Part shown: in pieces, positions 56,933-64,000 of the stretch
Position numbering within the stretch: position 1 is the stretch's first letter
How the letters are laid out: each line of letters begins with the position of its first letter
Assembly: GCF_000002425.4 (NCBI RefSeq)
Contig: NC_037271.1
Coordinates: forward strand, 1,755,543 to 1,819,542
Length of the DNA: 64,000 nucleotides
Origin: Physcomitrium patens
Taxonomy: Eukaryota > Streptophyta > Bryopsida > Funariales > Funariaceae
Direction: 5' to 3'
Position numbers and translations under genes: made by a program
The notes under the pieces: model-generated
Seen by the model: the letters and a program-made list of their open reading frames with translations, nothing else
What the model was told of the DNA's origin: nothing
Database searches by the model: none

Positions 56933-57113
56933 CAATGTTTCTATTTACTCATCAAGTGCAAGTAACTTGGAAATAACCTCCTTTTTACACCTCTATAGTC
57001 TTGCTTTATAGTGATATTTCTCCAATTTTATTTTATTTTATTTTATTTTATTTTTCAATGTCAATGTTTCTATTTACTCCACATGTGCAAGTAGTTTGGA
57101 AATATCCTCCTTT
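56864..57113. repeat. Tandem duplication, unit about 125 bp
   Basis: Two units share 'catagtctt(a/g)ctttata', 'caatgtttctatttactc', 'gtgcaagta', 'ttggaaata' and 'cctcctt'. At the same internal place one unit has a run of 29 T (56902-56930) and the other an (ATTTT)n tract. Confidence 0.75.
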
Positions 57114-59341
57114 GCATATGACCAAACCATTGGCAAGGTACAAAATCTGAAATAAAAAGACTAAATCAAAACCTCTCCCACATATCTACATACATCTTGC
57201 TTGTATCTTTTTTCTTATTTCTTTGATTCCAAGTCCTATTTAAGATGTCCATGTAATCTTTAAATCCATTGCCTATGTCTTTATATTTGAAGATTTTTAG
57301 ATTTTCTAACTTTGAATTCTATACTTCATGATGAACCTTACCTTTGTCAAAATCTAATTATGTCTTCATTACATGTGCATTATCTATGTAACTTTGACCT
57401 TGATCCAAAAGAAAAGTGTTCACAATTAACTTAATCATTGTCAATGACTTGGCACCCTTATCTTTTGTTCTATAATCTTTATTTGCCACATAATCTTATA
57501 TAACATCCTTCATATCTTCTTGAATGCATCCTTGTAAAATATCATAATCTTTTGTTGTCTCAAAGCATTGTATAACCTCATAATATTGGAAAATCTCATG
57601 TTCTTTTGAAATCTCATGCTCTTGAAAAGTCTCATAACTTTCATGATAATCCTTTGATGTTTCATAACCACATTTAGTATCATAACCTAGTACAATTTCA
57701 TAACCATCTCTATAATGATCATATAAAAATCCATAACTTCTTTCATCCAATCCATATGTGGTTTCATAGCTATATGCAATTTGACTTTCATCATCATCTT
57801 CATACATAATTCTACCTTTTTTCATATCATAATATTGTGAATTCATATAACCTCTATGATCATAACCTTCAATAGATCCATTAACCATTTTTTTGAAGGC
57901 TCAATCTTAAACTCTTCAATATAATCTAAAGTTCGGAATAAAACATCTTCACCTCCTTCAAAAGTAGAAAATGCCTTTTGGTTACCAAATGATACTCTAT
58001 CTAAATTGCCATCACCAACTTGCACAAACTTACTCAATGTAGAATAGTCATAGCTTCCAACCACATTGTCATTAGTTTCTAAATCCTTAATCTTCATATT
58101 ACCTTCAAATTTTTGGATACCTTGGCCTTCCATAGTAATATTTTGAAAAAAGACTTTATTCTCTCCTTCACCACCTTTGATATAAGATTTAATTTCTTTC
58201 ATTTGCAAAGAATTGGCTCCTCCATTGAAGTTCCTTGCTTACTCTTCTATTTTTCTTTTTTTAAGATTAGTCCCTTGCATTGATAAAGATGACATAGAAG
58301 CCAAAATAGAAGATTTCTTGGATCATATTGTAACTCCTTTAGCTTCTGCTTCTTGTTGTTTTGTTAAAACAACTACTGCTTCTTTCAACTTTTCTCAATT
58401 ATTGATACAACTATTCTCTTTAGACTCATTTATAAGAAGCATAAAAAGCTCATCTTCCAAAATATCATCAACACCATTTAAAATTAACTCTACCTTTAAA
58501 GCATCTAATAACCATCTCTTCGAGGATGAAAGTTGATAAAATCTCTTATCAAATTCTTCCAAGAATTCATAAAGATGCATATGCTTACTTGGTTGCAATT
58601 CTATCCAATCCAAAAACTTTTGCTTAGTAATCTTATCCTCATCTCCATCAATAAACTCTTCTTTCAAAAGTTCTTAAAATTTTGACCATATCTCCACACT
58701 CCCTCCAAGAAAATCTTTCCACTTTTTTATGAATCCCAAGTTTAATAGCCAAATGGAAGCTTGAAATCATCTTTGCCTCAAGGATTTGGCATGTCTCTAT
58801 CTCACATGTATAAACTTATAAAAACCTTTTGATGTTGCATCCTTCAAATCTCCCAAATTTTTTGATGACTCCTTGTAATGCCTTTGTGATACCTTTTTCA
58901 ATTGCTTGCACCTTTTGTTGTTCTTCCATGAATATACAGAAAGCCTTAAAAAATTAATAATATTTGGTCCATCTAAAATATTTAACATATCCAAAGACCT
59001 TGATGACACATCCTCCATTTTTTTCTACAATGTTTAAAAATGTCCCTTGAAATGCTCCAATAAATACCTTATGATACTTCAAAATGCTCCAACATGTCTA
59101 TAAAGCCTTATAATACTTCATGATAATCCAAATATTATCATTGTTTTTTGAGATAGTTTCTAAAGCTCCAAAAACTCTTCCAACTCCATTTCAAGTATCA
59201 CTTCCAACTCCACTTGAAGTATCATAAAAAACTCTTCCTTCCATTTTCTTGCTTTCTTTCTCCATAATTCAAATAAATTAAAAAAAATAAATTTAAGAAT
59301 ACCTTCCAACTCAAGCTTTTCACGTCGGGTTTACCAAAATA

Positions 59342-61137
59342 TATCGTAATATGTGAAGTCTTGCTTGAGAATGCTCCGAGCACCTAGCTGTGGAAGGTAG
59401 AATGAAAATTGTAACAACAAAATCCTAACTATAATAGAAAACTAACAATGCTAAGCAAGCTTTAATCAAATTCAAATAAACCTTAAAGGAATTACAAAGA
59501 AACAATAAGAAATCTTAAAAAAATATTAGAATGATTACAAATATATCTCAAATAAATCTCAATCTAATCTTAATTTAATCCTAGTTAAAATCCCATTGGA
59601 CTTCATTCAAACTTTAGGCCAAAAACTAATTAAATTTTAAATCCTAAATAAATCCTAAAAAAACCTTAATCAAATCTTAATAAAATTCTATTAAAATCCT
59701 AAATCCTTAATCAAATCCTAATTCTAAATTAAATCCTAAATCTTAAACTCAAAATCCTAAATCAAATCCTAATCAAATTCTAATCCTAAATCAAATATTA
59801 ATCAAATCTTAAATCCTAAATCAAATCCTAATCCTAAAGTAAATCCTAAATTCTAAACTAAAAATTTTAAATCGAATCCTAACCAAATCCTAAATCAAAT
59901 CCTAACCAAATTCTAAATCCTAAATCAAATTCTAATCAAATCTTAATCCTAATCAAATCCTAACCAAATTCTAAATCCTAAACCAAATCCTAACTAAATC
60001 CTAAATCTTAAACCAAATCTTAATCAAGTTTTAAATCCTAAATCAAACCCTAAATCCTAAACCTTAAATCCTAAACCAAATCCTAATCAATTCTAAGTAA
60101 TTCCTACAATAGATTTGAACCACAATAATTAATAAATGAACCATTTTTTTTAACTCAAAATTTATACACTTATCACTAATTAAGTTGATAAAAAGTACAA
60201 AAAAAAAAAAAAAAATGAATCGGAATTACCAAATAGATGATAACCTCAAAAACATGCTTAAGTATTAGTCGGCCTTCTTCTTCGACCTTGGTGCTAATCT
60301 TCCAAAGCCAATATCTCTCTTTTTCACCATTCAATTGATTTCAAAAATCTCACATATGTAGCAAAACAAGTTTACTATCCTCATACATAAATTTCACTTC
60401 AATCGAACAAGTAGATTGCAAGAAAGCTTAAAAATCCTCATTAGACCTAAAATTCTACTTTCTAAGACCTTGACCTACTTAAACCTCAATAACCCTCAAT
60501 TCAACTATTAGATCAAGCTAAAATTCATAACACATATTAAACACAAGTATAACCATTAACTCAAAAAATTTCACTTGTAGATCTATTACAAAACTTTCAA
60601 AGTTATCCAAAATGTCAACCCTATTTTATTTCATAAAAATCCAATCATCCAAAACAAACTTGACTTTGTAAAGCCTTTACAAAGTCATTATAAATCCAAA
60701 TCACCTAAAACTAATGCTTATCAAAATCTTATCAAGTTTGTTCTTAGATTCTATCCTCTGATCTCCAAAAAAACCTCAGAGTCATTGTCAAGGCTTGGTT
60801 TTGTGCCTCAAGGTCTGATTTTGATCCTTGTTGTTCATAACCAGCCTTCTCCAGGTATCAATATTTAGTTTTTCTAGATAATTTGCTAGAATTTACTCTT
60901 AACTTCTTCCTAAAGATGCTTATATCATTTATTTTTCCAATCTATTTTTTTTTGCCTTATTTATGGCCCTACAAAATAAATAGAAGTCACTTTTCTAAAA
61001 AAACAACATTACTATTTAAAGTTTTTCTACCTTCCTATCTTTTATCCATGTATTTTTACTTTATCTTTTAACTTGATTCTTCTATAATAAGATCCATATT
61101 ATCATCTTTCACTATATAGCTGTATTACAACATGACA
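59342..61137 (-). mobile_element. Inner LTR, right copy (about 1.8 kb)
   Basis: Collinear with 54416-56401 from 'gtgaagtcttgcttgagaat' to 'ttacaacatgaca'. The shorter length is mainly due to a shorter minisatellite (59560-60115). On the minus strand this is the 5' LTR, followed by the primer-binding-site candidate. Confidence 0.8.
59560..60115. repeat. LTR minisatellite with telomere-like words, right copy
   Basis: Same AAATCCTAA/TCAAATCCTAA words as the left copy but fewer and differently arranged, showing that array length has changed since the two LTRs were identical. Confidence 0.8.
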
Positions 61138-61155
61138 CCGGTAAATGTACCAAAA

Positions 61156-61624
61156 TGTGAGTGTAAAATTCACTCCTCAATCCAATTATAAGATGGCCTC
61201 AATTAAAAGTTTCTTGTAATGAGTGGTGTGAAGTGAAAGTAGCAAGAATAAGAACAAAAGAAGAAAAACACAAGACAACTAGAACAAGTGCAATCAAACA
61301 ATTGTACACTACAAAACTAGTCACATTCTGTTCATTAAGTTTTTATCTAATAAAAAATAAAAAATAAAAGTAAAAAATATATTTTTTAAAAATTAATTTA
61401 TTTATCTTTTCAATGGTATAAGAAACATATAAATCCAAGATACTTTGAATAAGTTATGAAGGTTTAAAAAATAAGAAGTAAATAAATAATAAATTAAGTA
61501 AATATTTTTTACCTTAAGGATAACTTGCTTAAAAAATCAAGAGTTCAAGCCTCACCAAGACTCACAAGTAGTGTATATGGGTTCCTAAGAGAGGTTACGA
61601 GGTTTTAGTCTTATCTTCTTAACT
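61156..61624 (-). repeat. Outer direct repeat, right copy (469 bp)
   Basis: Matches 53146-53614 over its length. It begins only 18 bp after the right inner LTR. Those 18 bp, read on the minus strand just after this repeat, give TTTTGGTACATTTACCGGTG, similar to the primer-site candidate of the inner element, which supports reading this repeat as a minus-strand 5' LTR. Confidence 0.75.
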
Positions 61625-62375
61625 ACCTTCAAGGTGCTACAACCTATATGGAACTTGTATGCCTCCCTTCTTATAAGGATTATACTAGTTGCTAGTCTTC
61701 CTATTTTTTATTAATAAAATCAATAATTTTGTATTTTTGACTTCACCATGGTACTTTAAAATATAAAATTAGCTTTAAAGCCTTGATTGGCCTTCAAATC
61801 TTGCTCCATTTCTTCATAATGGCTCTCTAAGTGATAAAACTCATTTTTTTAATCAAAGTCTTGAAAATTACTCTAAAAATTCCTAAAATATTCTAAATAA
61901 ATTTTAAATAAATTCTAAAATTCTTATAATAGTTTTATAATACTAATATCAATTTAAAGCTATAGTTTCTAATCTTGATGATTTTTTTATAGTAATAAAA
62001 TCAATTTAAATCTACTATAAATCCTATTTTTTAATTAAAAGATACTAGTTTATTTCTTATGCTTTTTCTAACTACTAATTATATTTATATTTTTTTTATA
62101 AGTAATATGTATGGATAGAAGACCAATATAAATATTAAACTTAGTAAATATCTTTCAATACTCAATAATAAGTAAAAAATACTAAACCAACTAAAATAAT
62201 TACCTCCAAGATTTATTGAGATTCCAATTTTACAACTAACATTCTAATTTTCTATTTTTTTAAAGAATTTTATACTATTTACCATATATTATGATTCTAA
62301 GTATTCTAAATACATATTTTTATCTTAAAACAACTAATGAGTCAATTTGATAATTCACAAGATACATCATTTTAA
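61625..62375. other. Unassigned AT-rich segment
   Basis: Lies between the right outer repeat and the place where the gypsy fossil resumes. It has no similar stretch on the left side, and no domain was seen. It may be a further insertion or part of an older element into which the outer element went. Confidence 0.4.
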
Positions 62376-64000
62376 ATGATGAACTTATAATGGAACTTAA
62401 GAAAGTTTAAACTATTATGGATTGGAAGATCTCAAAAATAATAAGAATTTTCCAATGTTTTTTGAGATTTTCCAAATAGTATCAAATCTTGATCAAGAAC
62501 TTCTTTCAAATTGCAGCTCCACTTATATATTTGACTTGTAAAGATAAACTTCAATGGAATCAAGAAGTAAAAGTAACATTTGAAGCTTTGAAGTTAGCCT
62601 TTATTTTTGCACCAATCTTGTATTGTGTTGAATTTTCTAAGCCATTTTTTTATAAAAATAGATGTATCAGACTTTGCTTTGAATGTTGTATTATCACAAA
62701 TAGAAATAGATGATAAACTTCATCCAATAGCTTTTTATTAAAGAATTTTTTTAGTAGCCAATATCAACTACAAGATTCACAACAAAGAACTTTTTGCCAT
62801 TATGGATTTATTTCAAGAATAATACTATTATTTATAATATACTTTTAATTTAATTACTATTTATATCAATTATAGGAATCTTAAATATTTTATATCAATA
62901 CATATTTTGAATTGTTGCCAAATCCATTGAAACATGTCTTTATCAAGATTTGATTTTAAGATCACTTATCGATCCAAAAAATAATAAAGTTTGTTAGATG
63001 CCATTTTTAGATATTTTTATCTTATGCCAAAAGAAAAAAATACATCTTTTGATGAACAAAGAATGATTGTCTTGAAGTCATAGCATTTTCATCTTTGAGC
63101 AATAAAATCAACATTGAATGTTGATTTAACCTTTATCAAAAAAATTCAATCAAGTATGTCTTTTGATTCTATTATTTATGATATTAAGAACTCTTCTTCT
63201 AAATCTCATGATGCTTCCAAATTCAAGTTAAAAAATAACCTATTATATTTTGAAAAATACTTATATATTCCAAAATAAAAAGCCCGTTTACATATTCTTC
63301 AAATACATCATGACTTTCTAGCAGCCAAATATTGTGGATATAATAAGACTTTAGAACTTATCTTTAGAAATTTTTAGTAGCTTTAAATGTGGAAGGTAGT
63401 AAAATTCTTTGTTTAATGATGTGATATTTGTTCAATGTCAAAAACTCCTCATCTTTGATCTTATGAATTTCTCCAATCATTATCTAGAATAACCATAGAC
63501 TACTATTTCTATAGATTTTATCATAGAGCTTCTAGTCTCAAATTCTTATGACTCTATATTCATGATAATAGATCGTTTCACCAAGATGGCACATTTTGTA
63601 CCATATATAAAAGCTATCACAGGTAAAGAAACAACCAAATTTTTCCTTGACAACATCTATTTCTATTTGTCATGGATTGCCTAAGGATATTATATTAGAT
63701 AGAAGAATTTAATTTATTTTAAAATTTTGAAGAATACTTTTCATCTTTAAGATTCTAAAAGTTGACATAAAACTATCTTTGACTTTTCATCTTCAAACTG
63801 ATAGATGAATAAAGCATATAAATTAAGTTTTGAAATAATATTTGAGGTGTACCATCAATTACTAATAAGATAATTAGACAATTATTTTGCCATTGGTAGA
63901 GTTTGTTTATAATAACATAATACATTCTTCTATACAACATATATTTGTCTTTGTTAATCATGATTATCTTCCACAACTTGCTGTTTTTGATTTTTCAAAA
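62376..64000 (+). mobile_element. Ty3/gypsy fossil, right part (RT end, RNase H, integrase)
   Basis: Resumes near where the left part stopped: ISKIIRIFQCF and LIKNFFQIAAPLIYLT (about 62430-62530), RNase H traces (KLHPIAF-like, KIHNKELFAIMD, about 62700-62810), integrase zinc-binding part (HILQIHHDFLAAKYCGYNKT, about 63290-63350), integrase core (IDRFTKMAHFVPYIK at about 63570) and the later block with LPLVEFVYNN (about 63890). It runs off the window end. Old and broken. Confidence 0.85.

Larger units (their letters stand above)
56402..59341 (-). mobile_element. Gag-only LTR element body (TR-GAG/LARD-like)
   Basis: Minus-strand body between the inner LTRs. Directly inside the right LTR, on the minus strand, lies TTTTGGTAAACCCGACGTG, beginning with the TGG expected of a tRNA primer-binding site. 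At 58395-58667 the translation (FLDWIELQPSKHM, EFDKRFYQLSSSKR, DALKVELILNGVDD) matches the gag capsid region of plant Ty3/gypsy elements. Further frames (57496-58208) are tyrosine- and glutamate-rich with short internal repeats and no known domain. No protease, reverse transcriptase or integrase was seen, so it would depend on another element. Broken. Confidence 0.7.

Noticed and set aside
54640-60115. Possible interstitial telomere or chromosome end
   Set aside because: Units are degenerate AAATCCTAA/TCAAATCCTAA, not a CCCTAAA array, and they occur at the same place in both LTRs of one element.
56147-61071. A 62-codon hydrophobic frame present twice (56147-56335 and 60883-61071)
   Set aside because: Its duplication is explained by the two inner LTRs; it is AT-rich noncoding LTR sequence with chance hydrophobic translation.

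Overview
This window looks like nuclear DNA of a land plant, most likely a bryophyte and probably a moss. Spliced genes with GT-AG introns sit in small GC-richer islands, separated by long, very AT-rich spacers full of (TA)n tracts and decayed LTR retrotransposons. The RbcS protein (mature start [21 protein letters not shown]-terminal end GFLVARPN) is unlike seed-plant RbcS and suits a moss-type sequence. This assignment rests on memory of the family, not on a search.

Layout: 1-2.5 kb holds a Ty1/copia fossil on the plus strand. At 3.3-4.1 kb there is a GC-richer island with no recognised gene. Diverged LTR-like copies cluster at 7.4-9.3 kb. The first gene island, 10.4-16 kb, holds a complete nuclear rbcS gene (two exons, plastid transit peptide) and a multi-exon gene for a small protein with one C-terminal membrane segment; that gene contains a GC-AG intron. 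AT-rich spacer fills 16.7-26.1 kb. The second island, 26.1-33.8 kb, holds a brassinosteroid-signaling-kinase-like (BSK, RLCK-XII) gene. Its kinase exons are open, but the exons for its C-terminal TPR region carry in-frame stops. AT-rich spacer follows to about 36.9 kb, then a copia fossil on the minus strand (36.9-38.6 kb). A GC-rich orphan island with a CCAAT/palindrome/TATA arrangement lies at 38.9-40.6 kb.

From 40.6 kb to the end the window is retroelement wreckage. A minus-strand Ty3/gypsy pol fossil (41.7-45.75 kb) is flanked by long imperfect inverted repeats. A second, plus-strand Ty3/gypsy fossil (about 49.5-53.15 kb, resuming at about 62.4 kb and running off the window) is split inside its reverse transcriptase. 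The roughly 9.2-kb interruption contains two nested pairs of direct repeats: an outer pair of 469 bp and an inner pair of 1.8-2.0 kb LTRs that bracket a gag-only (TR-GAG/LARD-like) element. The inner LTRs look more diverged than the outer repeats, which is the wrong way round for simple nesting and is the most interesting structural point here.

The genes do not form a pathway. rbcS supplies the Rubisco small subunit to the chloroplast, the middle gene makes a small membrane-anchored protein of unknown role, and the BSK homologue would act at the plasma membrane in receptor-kinase signalling. No tRNA, rRNA, CRISPR or bacterial-type features were seen.
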